A program made the position numbers and the translations under genes. 64,000 bases of DNA from Pseudooceanicola lipolyticus (GTDB taxonomy: Bacteria > Pseudomonadota > Alphaproteobacteria > Rhodobacterales > Rhodobacteraceae): NCBI RefSeq assembly GCF_002786325.1, contig NZ_PGTB01000007.1, positions 1-64,000 on the forward strand, given 5' to 3'. Under the pieces are notes generated by a model, which saw only the letters and a program-made list of their open reading frames with translations, was not told the origin of the DNA and made no database searches. This document shows, piece after piece, positions 37,865-46,534 of the stretch (within the stretch, counting starts at the first letter, position 1; each line of letters opens with the position of its first letter).

Positions 37865-39053
37865 ACACACCAATCAATCGCCCGATTTCTCCCAGGTTGG
37901 TGACCCCGCTGTCATAACAGGCGATGGCATCTCCGGGGAGCACATAGGGGTCATAGTCATCACGATCCGCGCGGGTGCGCAGTTCTTCGACGCGCCGTTC
38001 GATCACGACGGAAACACCCGTGACGGGATTGCGTGAGAATAGCGCTGCCGATCGGTCTGCACTGGTGGCTCGGGCGCCGCCAACACAGTTCGCGTCGATC
38101 ACTGCCTGCAAATAGCGGGTTCCATATGGCACCTCGCGCACGCCTTGCGAAACCGCCGCCGCGGCGTTGTTGTTCGCGGGCTGGGTCAGGTTCGACATGT
38201 AAAGCGATACGCCCGGCGGACTGACCGGGCTCGGCGTCATCAGTTCGTCCTGAAAACACTGCCGTGACGGAACATAAACCTCGTCTCCGGTCACCAGCAT
38301 GATGTCATCGAAATGTCGCCCGTCGACGGCGCCACGGAGGTCGACAATATGATTGGTTCCTGCCCGGGTGATGCGCACGGCGGACAGGTCCGCATCGGGG
38401 CGCACTCCGCCGGCACTGCGCAGCGCGACCGACAGGTTGCGGCCTTCCGTCGAGGCGCCCAAGGCGGCCTGCCGGCGCGAGTCCACCTGATCGCCCTGAA
38501 CCCCGCCGATATCGCTGGCCTGCGGATCGAAGACGGCACCGGAAACCCCGATGCGTACGGGGGCAAAATCCATCACCAGCAGAGACAGGGCTGGTTCGTC
38601 GACATAGAAGCCACCCGCGACAAGCTTGCGGCGGATCTCGGCCGCGACCTGCTCGGTCCGCCGGCCCTGTGCCGGGATCGGGTCGAGAAACGGTATCTTC
38701 AGCATCCCGTCACGAGAAACGACGAACTCACCGGTGAAGGTCTCGTCATTGGGCACGCGCAGATCGATCAGATCGCCGCGTGACAGCAGCTCGCCGCGCA
38801 AAGCGTCGGGCAGATAGGTGCGAAGCTTACCAGCACCCGCCGAACCGCTGTAAGGTTTGCACCGCGATGCGTTCATCAGGGCCGAGCGCAAAGTCGGACT
38901 GTCGGCGGCGGGGCGTTCCAGATCCCTATATTGCGCCTGGTAGGACTCGCCGCGCGACACTGCCTCGATATTGGCGGGGGTTTTGCCCCCACACGCGGCC
39001 AAGGCAATTATCGCCAGTGTGCTTGCCGCATTCCGGGCACTGGTGCGGGCCAT
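37839..39053 (-). CDS. Polysaccharide export outer-membrane lipoprotein (Wza/GumB type)
   Basis: 404 residues. The N-terminal signal ends in the lipobox LAACGGK, so the protein is anchored at the outer membrane. A polysaccharide-export (poly_export) domain follows (LLSRGDLIDLRVPNDETFTGEFVVSRDGMLKIPFL), then SLBB-like segments (VRIGVSGAVFDP; ITRAGTNHIVDL; DDIMLVTGDEVYVPS). It forms the outer-membrane channel for the EPS and pairs with the Wzz-like co-polymerase. The ATG at 39053 is chosen because GGAGCAG precedes it and the signal peptide begins there. It is divergent from the Wzx gene across a promoter region that holds operator site 4. Confidence 0.92.
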   Translation of the reverse strand: MARTSARNAASTLAIIALAACGGKTPANIEAVSRGESYQAQYRDLERPAADSPTLRSALMNASRCKPYSGSAGAGKLRTYLPDALRGELLSRGDLIDLRVPNDETFTGEFVVSRDGMLKIPFLDPIPAQGRRTEQVAAEIRRKLVAGGFYVDEPALSLLVMDFAPVRIGVSGAVFDPQASDIGGVQGDQVDSRRQAALGASTEGRNLSVALRSAGGVRPDADLSAVRITRAGTNHIVDLRGAVDGRHFDDIMLVTGDEVYVPSRQCFQDELMTPSPVSPPGVSLYMSNLTQPANNNAAAAVSQGVREVPYGTRYLQAVIDANCVGGARATSADRSAALFSRNPVTGVSVVIERRVEELRTRADRDDYDPYVLPGDAIACYDSGVTNLGEIGRLIGVFTLGALVD

Positions 39054-39146
39054 GAATTTACTGCTCCGGGTTTTTCTCGTCTTGGTTGATCGCGAATCTA
39101 AACGCAGTGGTGACACTACGTCCACAAGCACGCGCGGCTAGGCGTC

Positions 39147-39162
39147 CTATCCAACAGGATAG
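39147..39162. promoter_or_regulatory. Candidate EPS operator, site 4 (between wza-like and wzx-like genes)
   Basis: Perfect inverted repeat CTATCC-AACA-GGATAG within CCTATCC...GGATAGG, 94 bp from the Wza-like start and 113 bp from the Wzx-like start, so it could serve both divergent promoters. Confidence 0.65.
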
Positions 39163-39274
39163 GCCGATAGTCCGTTGCTTCTTTGCACTGTCCGCGCGCG
39201 CCTCGGACAGGCTGAGCCATCTGGTTTAGGCATGACCCAGCCGGAATAGGCCCCTCAGTCTCGGAAGTGCCACC

Positions 39275-40513
39275 ATGTTCAAGACCAATCGCATCGGTCC
39301 CTTTCTTCGCCACCTGATGGCCTATCTGCTGTCGGAAATGGCTGCCAAGGCGTCACGGCTGCTGGTTGTCATCGCCGTCGCGCGTTCGATGGATGCGGCG
39401 GCCATCGGGGTTGCCGCAATTGCACTGGCCGCCGCAGATATTTTCAAGTCTCTGACTGAAAACGGCGCAGGCCAGCGCATCATCGCCGCACCTGCGGACC
39501 GGCTGGACGCGACCTGCCGGACAGCCAGCCGCATTTTCTGGGTGTGGTGCCTCGGGCTGTTCGCAATTCAGCTGGTGATCGGCGCGGTGATCTGGCGGAT
39601 CAGCGGCGAAGCCACGCATTTTGTTTTACTCGCAATCCTGGCGGGGGAATACCTCTTCATGCCGGCCGGCCTGGTGCAATGCGCGCTGGCGATGCGGGCC
39701 GGAAAGCTGCGCCAGACTGCGGCGATCTCTGCCGGTCAGGTGGTCAGTGCCAATACCGCGTCGGCGGTGCTGGCCTTCGTTTTTCCGGGGCCTCTTGCCC
39801 TGGTCCTGCCTCGGCTGTTGGCGGCCCCGGTCTGGTTGGTCTGCATGCGCCGTTTGCATCCCTGGCGCCCGGACCCGCGCGTTGCTCTGGCCCCGGTTAC
39901 CCCCTTTATCAGGTATGGTTGGGCGGTTCTGGGCGTTGAAGTGGTCAAGGCGCTACGGCTGCAAGCCGACAAGCTGGTCATCGGCGCTATGGCCGGGACG
40001 GAAGTGCTGGGGCTCTATTTCATGGCGTTCAACGCCGGTCTCGGCCTGGCGAATTCCTTCGCCCAGGCGTTTGCGATCGCCTTGTTCCCGCATCTCTGTT
40101 CGGCCGAGAACCGCGACCGCGCCCTGCGCGGGGCGCTTGGGCTCAGCACGGCGGTGATTTCCGTCATCGTGGTTCTTCAGGCTTTGGCTGCGCCCTACTA
40201 TGTGCCTGTCCTTTTCGGCGACGGCTGGGACGGGATCGCCGAGGTGGTGTCGATCCTTTGCCTGGCAGCCATCCCTGCGGTGATCTGGAGCGGTGCGGCA
40301 CAATGGCTGCGCAGCCAGGAACGGCCGCAATTCGAATTTGTCGTCACCGTCGTGGTCACGCTGGCGCTGGTCGCGAACACGGTCCTGATGATCCCTCACG
40401 GGCTTACCGCCGTGGCCTGGGGCTATCTGATCATCGCCACTGTGACCCAGATTGGCGCAGCTGTTCCGACCCTTGCGTCGGCTTTCCGCAACCCCATTGC
40501 AAAGGTCGCCTGA
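39275..40513 (+). CDS. Polysaccharide flippase (Wzx / MOP family)
   Basis: 412 residues with about twelve hydrophobic segments. It is probably the flippase that moves lipid-linked repeat units across the inner membrane. The family pattern is seen in LRLQADKLVIGAMAGTEVLGLYFMA and in the repeated membrane pairs (VISVIVVLQALAAPYYVPVLFG; VAWGYLIIATVTQIGAAVP). It is the first gene of a four-gene operon with three glycosyltransferases; the next starts one base after its stop. The start at 39275 has no strong ribosome-binding site (TCGGAAGTGCCACC). Confidence 0.88.
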   Translation: MFKTNRIGPFLRHLMAYLLSEMAAKASRLLVVIAVARSMDAAAIGVAAIALAAADIFKSLTENGAGQRIIAAPADRLDATCRTASRIFWVWCLGLFAIQLVIGAVIWRISGEATHFVLLAILAGEYLFMPAGLVQCALAMRAGKLRQTAAISAGQVVSANTASAVLAFVFPGPLALVLPRLLAAPVWLVCMRRLHPWRPDPRVALAPVTPFIRYGWAVLGVEVVKALRLQADKLVIGAMAGTEVLGLYFMAFNAGLGLANSFAQAFAIALFPHLCSAENRDRALRGALGLSTAVISVIVVLQALAAPYYVPVLFGDGWDGIAEVVSILCLAAIPAVIWSGAAQWLRSQERPQFEFVVTVVVTLALVANTVLMIPHGLTAVAWGYLIIATVTQIGAAVPTLASAFRNPIAKVA

Positions 40514-40514
40514 T

Positions 40515-41429
40515 ATGCCCCGGTTTTCGATCATCATGCCCTGCTACAACGCGGCGGAAACGCTGATGGATACGCTGGATAGCCTGCGTTCGCAGAGCTT
40601 TTCAGATTGGGAAATGCTGTGCATCGATGACGGTTCGACCGATGCAACCACAAGGTTGCTGACCGATGCGGCGGCACAGGATCCGCGCATACGTCTATTG
40701 GACAATCCGGAACGGGGGCCAAGCGCGGCGCGGAATGTGGCGATCACAGAGGCAAATGGTGACCTCCTGGCTTTTTGCGATGCCGACGATCTGTGGATGG
40801 CAGACAAGTTGAACCGTATGAACGCGGCCTTTGCCGATGGCACGGTGGCTGCCGCCTATGCCCGGATCGCGTTTTTTGACGGTGCGCGGACGCGTTCGCA
40901 ATCGACCGTGCGCGCCGGTGATCTGACGGTGCCGGCATTGCTGGGCGAAAATCCGGTGTGCACCATGTCCAACCTGGTGGTGCGCCGCGACGTCTTTGCC
41001 GCCACCGGCGGGTTCAACACCAAAATGGTTCACAACGAGGATCTGGAATGGTTGGTCCGGTTGATTGCGCAGGGATACCGGCTGAGCGGGATTGACGAAT
41101 GCCTGGTGCGATATCGCACCAGCGTGACCGGATTGTCCGCTGATCTGGAGGCCATGCAATCCGGTCGACAAGCGGCGCTGGCAACCGCGGCGCATTACGG
41201 ATTTTCCACCAACCCCTGCGCAGAGGCGGTCTATTATCGCTATCTCGCGCGTCGGGCGTTGCGCGTCGGAGCGCCGGGTCGGGACGCGTTGCGCTTTGCC
41301 CTGGCCGGCATTGCAACCAGCCCTCGGGGCTTTTTTTCCGACTTCCGCCGCGGCGGTCTCACGCTGTTGGGGGCCGTTGTCGGCTCGGCAATGCCGGCAC
41401 CTCTCCACCGCGCTCTTTTTGCAAGCTGA
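40515..41429 (+). CDS. Family 2 glycosyltransferase
   Basis: 304 residues, GT-A fold. The N-terminus shows FSIIMPCYNAAETLMDTLDSL, the nucleotide-sugar site CIDDGSTDAT, and a DxD-type motif LAFCDADDLW. The C-terminal part (VRRDVFAATGGFNTKMVHNEDLEW) is typical of inverting GT2 enzymes. It adds one sugar of the repeat unit on the cytoplasmic side; donor and linkage are unknown. It starts one base after the Wzx stop and is followed by another GT2 gene of the same layout, suggesting gene duplication. Confidence 0.9.
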   Translation: MPRFSIIMPCYNAAETLMDTLDSLRSQSFSDWEMLCIDDGSTDATTRLLTDAAAQDPRIRLLDNPERGPSAARNVAITEANGDLLAFCDADDLWMADKLNRMNAAFADGTVAAAYARIAFFDGARTRSQSTVRAGDLTVPALLGENPVCTMSNLVVRRDVFAATGGFNTKMVHNEDLEWLVRLIAQGYRLSGIDECLVRYRTSVTGLSADLEAMQSGRQAALATAAHYGFSTNPCAEAVYYRYLARRALRVGAPGRDALRFALAGIATSPRGFFSDFRRGGLTLLGAVVGSAMPAPLHRALFAS

Positions 41430-41442
41430 AAGGAACCAAGCC

Positions 41443-42426
41443 ATGCCCAAGGCCACGATCGTCGTCCCGGCATATAACGTTGCCACCACCCTGGCGGACA
41501 CCCTTGCAAGCCTATGTGCCCAGACCTTTGCCGATTTCGAGATCATCGTCGTCGATGATGGCTCGTCGGACCGCACAGTCGCTGTTGCGCGCAGTCTGGG
41601 CGACCGACGCATTCGGGTCGTACAGCAGCCCAACCGTGGCCTGGCTGGCGCCCGCAACAGCGGCATTGCGCAAGCGCGCGGCGAATATATCGGCTTTTGT
41701 GATGCGGATGATTTGTGGCGCCCGACCAAGCTGGCGGCGCATGTCGCCCACCTGAATTCCAACCCGGTCGTAGGCCTGAGCTTTTCCGGCTCTGAGCTGA
41801 TCGACGACGCGGGCAATCCGCTCGGGCTGGCTCAGCGTCCGCGCCTGAAGCGGATCACGGCGGCGCATGTGTTTCTGCGCAACCCGGTTGGCAACGGGTC
41901 GGCCGCGGTGATGCGCCGAGCGGCGTTGGACGACATCGCATGGCGCCCCGCCCGCGAAACGCAGCGGGACTGGTGGTTCGATGAAAGCTTCCGTCAGTCC
42001 GAGGATATCGAATGCTGGCTGCGCCTGGCGCTGACGACCGACTGGCAGATCGAAGGCGTCGACGGGCTGCTGACCCGCTATCGCATCAGTTCAGGAGGGT
42101 TGTCGGCCGGCACCGACACCCAGCTTGCGACCTGGGAGCGCATGGTCGAGAAGCTTAGCCCGATCGCGCCGCAATTCATGGCGGCGCATACGCCGGCGGC
42201 GCGCGCCTATCAGTTGCGTTATCTCGCGCGTCGGGCAATCAGTTCGGGTGATGTCCCATCGGCCTGGCGCAACGTTCAGGCTTCGATGCGCTGTTCGCTC
42301 CACCCGCTGCTGAGCGAACCACTCAAGACGCTCAGCACCCTGATTGCGACCAGTGTGTTGGCGGCCTTCGGTCCGGCACCGGTTGCTGCCTTGCGTCGCA
42401 TTTCCGCCAGCAGAACCCGCGCCTGA
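41443..42426 (+). CDS. Family 2 glycosyltransferase
   Basis: 327 residues. It opens with ATIVVPAYNVATTLADTLASL, and has IIVVDDGSSDRTV and IGFCDADDLWRP. Its C-terminal half resembles the preceding gene (QSEDIECWLRLAL; RYRISSGGLSAG; YQLRYLARRAI), so the two are probably paralogues. The start at 41443 follows AAAGGAACCAAGCC; almost the same leader (AAAGGAACCAATGCC) precedes the next gene. It lies 13 bp after the preceding glycosyltransferase. Sugar specificity unknown. Confidence 0.9.
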   Translation: MPKATIVVPAYNVATTLADTLASLCAQTFADFEIIVVDDGSSDRTVAVARSLGDRRIRVVQQPNRGLAGARNSGIAQARGEYIGFCDADDLWRPTKLAAHVAHLNSNPVVGLSFSGSELIDDAGNPLGLAQRPRLKRITAAHVFLRNPVGNGSAAVMRRAALDDIAWRPARETQRDWWFDESFRQSEDIECWLRLALTTDWQIEGVDGLLTRYRISSGGLSAGTDTQLATWERMVEKLSPIAPQFMAAHTPAARAYQLRYLARRAISSGDVPSAWRNVQASMRCSLHPLLSEPLKTLSTLIATSVLAAFGPAPVAALRRISASRTRA

Positions 42427-42448
42427 TTTCATGAAAGGAACCAATGCC

Positions 42449-43426
42449 ATGTTGCGTATCGCCCATCTGATAGACGACACCCAGCCCGGTGGTGTCATGC
42501 GCTATCTCGATTTCCTCGCCACCAGCAGCGAACTCACCGGTTTGGCCGATCACCAGGTGATCCCGGTTTCGCGCATCAGGCCCGCGGCAAAGCCGATCGA
42601 GGCCGATCTCATCGTGTCGCACTTGACCATCACCTGGCGTGGGCTGCCGGGGCTGATGCTGCTGCGCGCCAGTTATCCGGGCACGCCAATCTATCATGTC
42701 GAACACAGCTATTGCGGAGGGTTTGCCGCTGCAAATGTCACCGCGCATGGCCGGTTTCGAAGCCTGCTGGGCAGTGGATACAGCCTGTTCGACCGGGTTG
42801 TGGCCGTCAGTACGGTCCAGGCCGACTGGATGCGCCGGTTGGACCTGATCGCGGCGAAGAGGTTGACGGTGATACCACCTTGCGTGGACCTCGGCGCGTT
42901 CCGGCAAATATCGGCGCCAATTGGCCCGGTCCGCCGGATCGGGGCGATCGGCCGGTTTGATCGCCAGAAGGGCTTTGACATCCTGATCCAAGCTTTTCGC
43001 TCCGTCCCCGGCGAAGACCTGGAATTGCTGATTTTCGGCGATGGACCCGAAGCGGAACGGCTGCACCAACTCGGGGCAGCGGATCATCGGGTGCGCTTTC
43101 CCGGCTTCGCAGCCAATCCCGCCGATGCCATAGCGCGATGTGACGCCGTCGTGATGCCGTCGCGCTGGGAGCCGTTTGGCCTGGTTGCGCTGGAAGCCAG
43201 GTCAGCGCAGCGCCCATTGATGGTGACGGCAGTTGACGGTCTTCGCGATCATGTCGCCATGGGGGCGATCCCGGTCCGCGGTCTTGCGGTGGAAAACTGG
43301 ACCGAAGCGTTAAGCGATCTCGTGGAGCACCAGAATGCCCTGACTTTGTCCGGGGAGGCGGTAGCATCGATCGTGGAACCGGAGGTGCGCACGCGTCGCG
43401 GCTGGTGCGACTTGTTGAGCGGCTAA
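42449..43426 (+). CDS. Family 4 (GT-B) glycosyltransferase
   Basis: 325 residues. A GT-B fold with LRIAHLIDDTQPGGVMRYL at the start and the GT4 C-terminal pattern RIGAIGRFDRQKGFDILIQAF, LLIFGDGPEAERL and VVMPSRWEPFGLVALEA (the E-x7-E motif region). It adds a further sugar to the repeat unit. The ATG at 42449 has the same leader as the previous gene and is preferred over 42431. It is the last gene of the wzx-GT-GT-GT operon. Confidence 0.9.
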   Translation: MLRIAHLIDDTQPGGVMRYLDFLATSSELTGLADHQVIPVSRIRPAAKPIEADLIVSHLTITWRGLPGLMLLRASYPGTPIYHVEHSYCGGFAAANVTAHGRFRSLLGSGYSLFDRVVAVSTVQADWMRRLDLIAAKRLTVIPPCVDLGAFRQISAPIGPVRRIGAIGRFDRQKGFDILIQAFRSVPGEDLELLIFGDGPEAERLHQLGAADHRVRFPGFAANPADAIARCDAVVMPSRWEPFGLVALEARSAQRPLMVTAVDGLRDHVAMGAIPVRGLAVENWTEALSDLVEHQNALTLSGEAVASIVEPEVRTRRGWCDLLSG

Positions 43427-43513
43427 ATTGACCGTTTCAAACGCTTCAGGTCGATATGTAGACGATAGGCGTGGTCGCTGGCCCATGACTATATGGGGCC
43501 AACTTCGATACTG

Positions 43514-44419
43514 GGGTCAGGATTTATTTAATCCCGCGTAGGGGCGTGCTTCACGGTTCGAAAACCGCGCGGTGCAAAGTCTGATCTCTTCTGGCTGGCA
43601 GATGCGCAGATGGCGCGTCTTGAGCCCCATCTTCCGAAGCCCCACGGCAAGCCGCGCGTCGATGATCGGCGTGTGTTGAGCGGGATTATCTTCATCATCC
43701 GCAATGGCTTGCGGAGGTGCGATGCGCCTGAGACCTATGGCCCGCACAAGACGCTCTACAACCGTTGGAAGCGGTGGCGAGACAAGGGCGTCTTCGCGCA
43801 GATCATGGCGGGCCTGGCGGCCGCGCACGGTGAGGAGAAGACGGTCCTGATCGACATAAGTAGGTGAACGCCATGCGTTCGAGTGAGCCTGCGCAAGCAT
43901 CTGAAGGCGCACCGGACCGCGACAAGCATGGCCGCGAAAAAGGGAGCGTGGACGCCTGATGGGCCGAACCAAGGGCGGCATGAACACCAAACTGCATACC
44001 ATCTGCGACAGACAGGGGCGGCCGCTCAACTTGTTTGTCACGCCGGTCAGGTCAGCGACGACATCGGCGCGCGGGCATTGCACGGCGACCTGCCGGATGT
44101 CGATTGGCTACTCGGAGACCGCGGCTATGACGCCGACTGGTTCCGAGAAGCATTGAAAGACAAAGGGATACGCCCGTGTATCTCCGGTCGAAAACAGCGC
44201 AAGAAAACTGTAAAGTTCCCTCTCGGGACATTGCTGCCGCGATTCCCTGCCGGGCGGTGGACAAGCGCCGATACAAACGACGCAACCGCATCGAAACCAT
44301 GTTCGGCAGACTGAAGGACTGGCGACGCGTGGCAACCCGATACGACAGATGCCCAAAGGTCTTCCTCTCGGCAATCGCACTCGCCGCAACCGTCATCTAT
44401 TGGCTATGTGTCCTGACCC
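43514..44419 (+). mobile_element. Decayed IS5-family insertion sequence
   Basis: A 906-bp element bounded by short inverted ends GGGTCAGGA (43514-43522) and TCCTGACCC (44411-44419). It contains a transposase read in at least three frames. No matching target duplication was found (flanks CTG and TAA), so it is old or has rearranged. It ends the EPS operon side and precedes the CARDB/RTX gene. Confidence 0.75.
43610..44419 (+). pseudogene. IS5-family transposase, frameshifted
   Basis: The N-terminal part (MARLEPHLPKPHGKPRVDD; GPHKTLYNRWKRWRDKGVF) stops at 43867. The middle (LKAHRTATSMAAKKGA, then GRTKGGMNTKLHTICDRQG, then VDWLLGDRGYDADWFREAL) switches frame at least twice. The C-terminal DDE-region (YKRRNRIETMFGRLKDWRRVATRYDRCPKVFLSAIALAATVIYWL) is in a third frame. 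A single programmed shift cannot explain this many, so it is inactive. The family is IS5, IS427-like. Confidence 0.85.
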
Positions 44420-44644
44420 TAAAGCCAAACACCGCGACAACAAATCAGCTGACAATCCTCAGTGACATGATAGCAAGTCATATGAAGCCGACAATCCAAG
44501 AATGGAGAAAAACCGACGCTGCACATGTTTCGCGGAAAGGTATCGGCCGGAAAAACGACCATTGCGGCCGAGCCGTCCCAACTCATTGAGGGGAGACCGC
44601 TCTCCTTCAACGGGGCAGCTTTTTTAAGTTAGTATCTCTGATGG

Positions 44645-46321
44645 TCAAAGCGAGAAATCGGTATCACTTAGAGCTATTGCACCTGTCAAGATAACGCGGA
44701 AATCTGCTTCCGAATTGCCGTCCAAATCGGCCAGGATGATCGTCTTGTCTTGTTGAACTTTCCTTACGTAGCGCAACTCACCTGTGCTGTCGGAAAACTG
44801 GTTCCGCCCGATAAACGTTAGCTCCTGATTGCCGGGGGTGTCGTCGTCGGCGTCGAGTGCGGTCAGGTCGATCAAGTCCACGCCGGTCCCGAACTTTTTC
44901 AGCAAGTCTGGCGCCTTGGGATTGCTCTCCTTGGCGTGGCCGAACACGAACACGTCCCGCCCCGCACCGCCGATCATCACATCGGCCCCCTTACCACCCT
45001 TTAGAAGGTCGGCCCCGCCGCCGCCCACCAAGGTGTCGGCGCCTGAGCCGCCTATTACTTTGTCCTTGCCATTGCCGCCGTTCAGAATGTCGCGCCCCGC
45101 ACCGCCAAGCAGGGTATCGTCGCCTGCCTCACCCCTAAGCGTGTCATTTCCACCTTTGCCCAGGATCACGTTATCGTAGCGATCCCCAATCAGCTTGTCT
45201 GGGTCCCTGGTCCCGACCAGCCTCGACGGCACAGGTGTCGCAACGGTTACGGCGACGCCGCTGCCATCGTTGCTGCTGTTGGAGCTCTCGTTGTTGCCTT
45301 CCTTGCTTTCGGCAATCTTGTCATCGTAGTCGGCAATGACGCCGATGTAGTAGGTTTGGCCTTCAACAACCCAGTTTGGCAAAGTGACCGACGCGCTCAC
45401 GTCATTGTAGTACTTTCCCGCTGTATGGCTGGCAAAGGATTTTGTGGTCAGCAACGTGTCTGCAGTGGATATGATGGAATTCGTCGAAAGATAAACGCCC
45501 GCCACGGACCCAGCCGCGTTGGCGTCGCCTATGTTATGGACGTCGAATGTTACGGTCGTGGTGTCACCCGCAGCTGGGGAGGTGTCGGCGACTTTCACAT
45601 CCTCTGCCGTTAGGTCAGGCGAACCCGTGGACCCTGTGGGTATGGTTACGGCGACGCCGCTGCCATCGTTGCTGCTGCTGGAACTCTCGTTGTTGCCTTC
45701 CTTGCTTTCGGCAATCTTGTCATCGTAGTCGGCAATGACGCCGATGTAGTAGGTTTGGCCTTCAACAACCCAGTTTGGCAAAGTGACCGACGCGCTCACG
45801 TCATTGTAGTACTTTCCCGCTGTATGGCTGGCAAAGGATTTTGTGGTCAGCAACGTGTCTGCAGTGGATATGATGGAATTCGTCGAAAGGTAAACGCCCG
45901 CCACGGACCCAGCCGCGTTGGCGTCGCCTATGTTATGGACGTCGAATGTTACGGTCGTGGTGTCACCCGCAGCTGGGGAGGTGTCGGCGACTTTCACATC
46001 CTCTGCCGTCAGGTCAGGCGCGCCTGCCGCCAGATCGAGGGCAGCTGCCGAGGCGCCAGACAGTTCAATTTTGTAGTCAAGAACATCGTTTGGCATTACG
46101 GCGCGCAACGCATCGCGGTCGTTCTTGCCCTCGACTGCGATACCATCAATGTTCCCTTGGAAAAGTTTTGAAACAAGATCGGGGATAGGTATCGGGGGTA
46201 CTACAGGCACTGCTCCTGTGTCAGAAACCAAGTCTTCGGTGATGGCTCCATATATCGCAAGTTTCGCGTCCTTCAGTGATCTGACGCTTAACTTGCTCGG
46301 TCCGAAAATGAACAAAGCCAC
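44645..46321 (-). CDS. Secreted CARDB/RTX calcium-binding protein
   Basis: 558 residues, no N-terminal signal peptide. The first 100 residues are unassigned. Two CARDB adhesion-type domains follow (PDLTAEDVKVADTSPAAGD...NWVVEGQTYYIGVIADYDD), nearly identical to each other. Then comes an RTX region (GKGGNDTLRGEAGDDTLLGGAGRDILNGG and on) and a C-terminal part of the hemolysin-type secretion domain (FGTGVDLIDLTALDADDD; IILADLDGNSEADF). It is probably exported by a type I system and bound to Ca on the cell surface. No ribosome-binding site stands out near 46321. Flanked by an IS5 element and an IS5 fragment, so possibly acquired. Confidence 0.85.
   Translation of the reverse strand: MALFIFGPSKLSVRSLKDAKLAIYGAITEDLVSDTGAVPVVPPIPIPDLVSKLFQGNIDGIAVEGKNDRDALRAVMPNDVLDYKIELSGASAAALDLAAGAPDLTAEDVKVADTSPAAGDTTTVTFDVHNIGDANAAGSVAGVYLSTNSIISTADTLLTTKSFASHTAGKYYNDVSASVTLPNWVVEGQTYYIGVIADYDDKIAESKEGNNESSSSSNDGSGVAVTIPTGSTGSPDLTAEDVKVADTSPAAGDTTTVTFDVHNIGDANAAGSVAGVYLSTNSIISTADTLLTTKSFASHTAGKYYNDVSASVTLPNWVVEGQTYYIGVIADYDDKIAESKEGNNESSNSSNDGSGVAVTVATPVPSRLVGTRDPDKLIGDRYDNVILGKGGNDTLRGEAGDDTLLGGAGRDILNGGNGKDKVIGGSGADTLVGGGGADLLKGGKGADVMIGGAGRDVFVFGHAKESNPKAPDLLKKFGTGVDLIDLTALDADDDTPGNQELTFIGRNQFSDSTGELRYVRKVQQDKTIILADLDGNSEADFRVILTGAIALSDTDFSL
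45246..45623 (-). repeat. Internal duplication, copy A (within CARDB/RTX gene)
   Basis: Nearly identical to 45645-46022 at an offset of 399 bp (133 codons). Only scattered single-base differences were seen, for example GAAAGATAAACG against GAAAGGTAAACG. Confidence 0.85.
45645..46022 (-). repeat. Internal duplication, copy B (within CARDB/RTX gene)
   Basis: Second copy of the 399-bp-period duplication described for 45246-45623; each copy encodes one CARDB domain and its Ser/Asn-rich linker. Confidence 0.85.
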
Positions 46322-46390
46322 GACTGCCTCCCCCCCTCAGCATGCGCGTGGCAATAATATCACAATTTTCAGCATTTTGATATCGCGGTC

Positions 46391-46485
46391 CCGCGCGCAC
46401 AAGACGCTCTAAAACCGTTGGAAGCGGTGGAGCGACAGGGGCGTCTTCGCGCGGATCATGGCCGGCCTGGCGGCCGTGCACGGGT
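46391..46485 (+). mobile_element. Fragment of a second IS5-family element
   Basis: About 95 bp closely matching the transposase segment at 43741-43835 (coding HKTLYNRWKRW...GVFAQIMAGLAA in the better copy), with small differences and a stop. It is the same strand as the decayed element at 43514 and lies just outside the start of the CARDB/RTX gene. Confidence 0.75.
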
Positions 46486-46491
46486 CGCGGA

Positions 46492-46528
46492 AAAGGGGGT
46501 CGGATGCATTGGGGTCCGGACCCCCTTT
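46492..46528 (-). terminator. Intrinsic terminator after the quinone oxidoreductase gene
   Basis: A ten-base-pair stem AAAGGGGGTC / GACCCCCTTT around an inner GGGGTCC-type loop. On the minus strand it follows the oxidoreductase stop (46535) by six bases and ends in TTTT. Confidence 0.65.
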
Positions 46529-46534
46529 CAGAGA

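Noticed and set aside
43479-43501. Hairpin TGGCCCAT / ATGGGGCCA after the last glycosyltransferase
   Set aside because: One bulge and no T-run, so not called a terminator.
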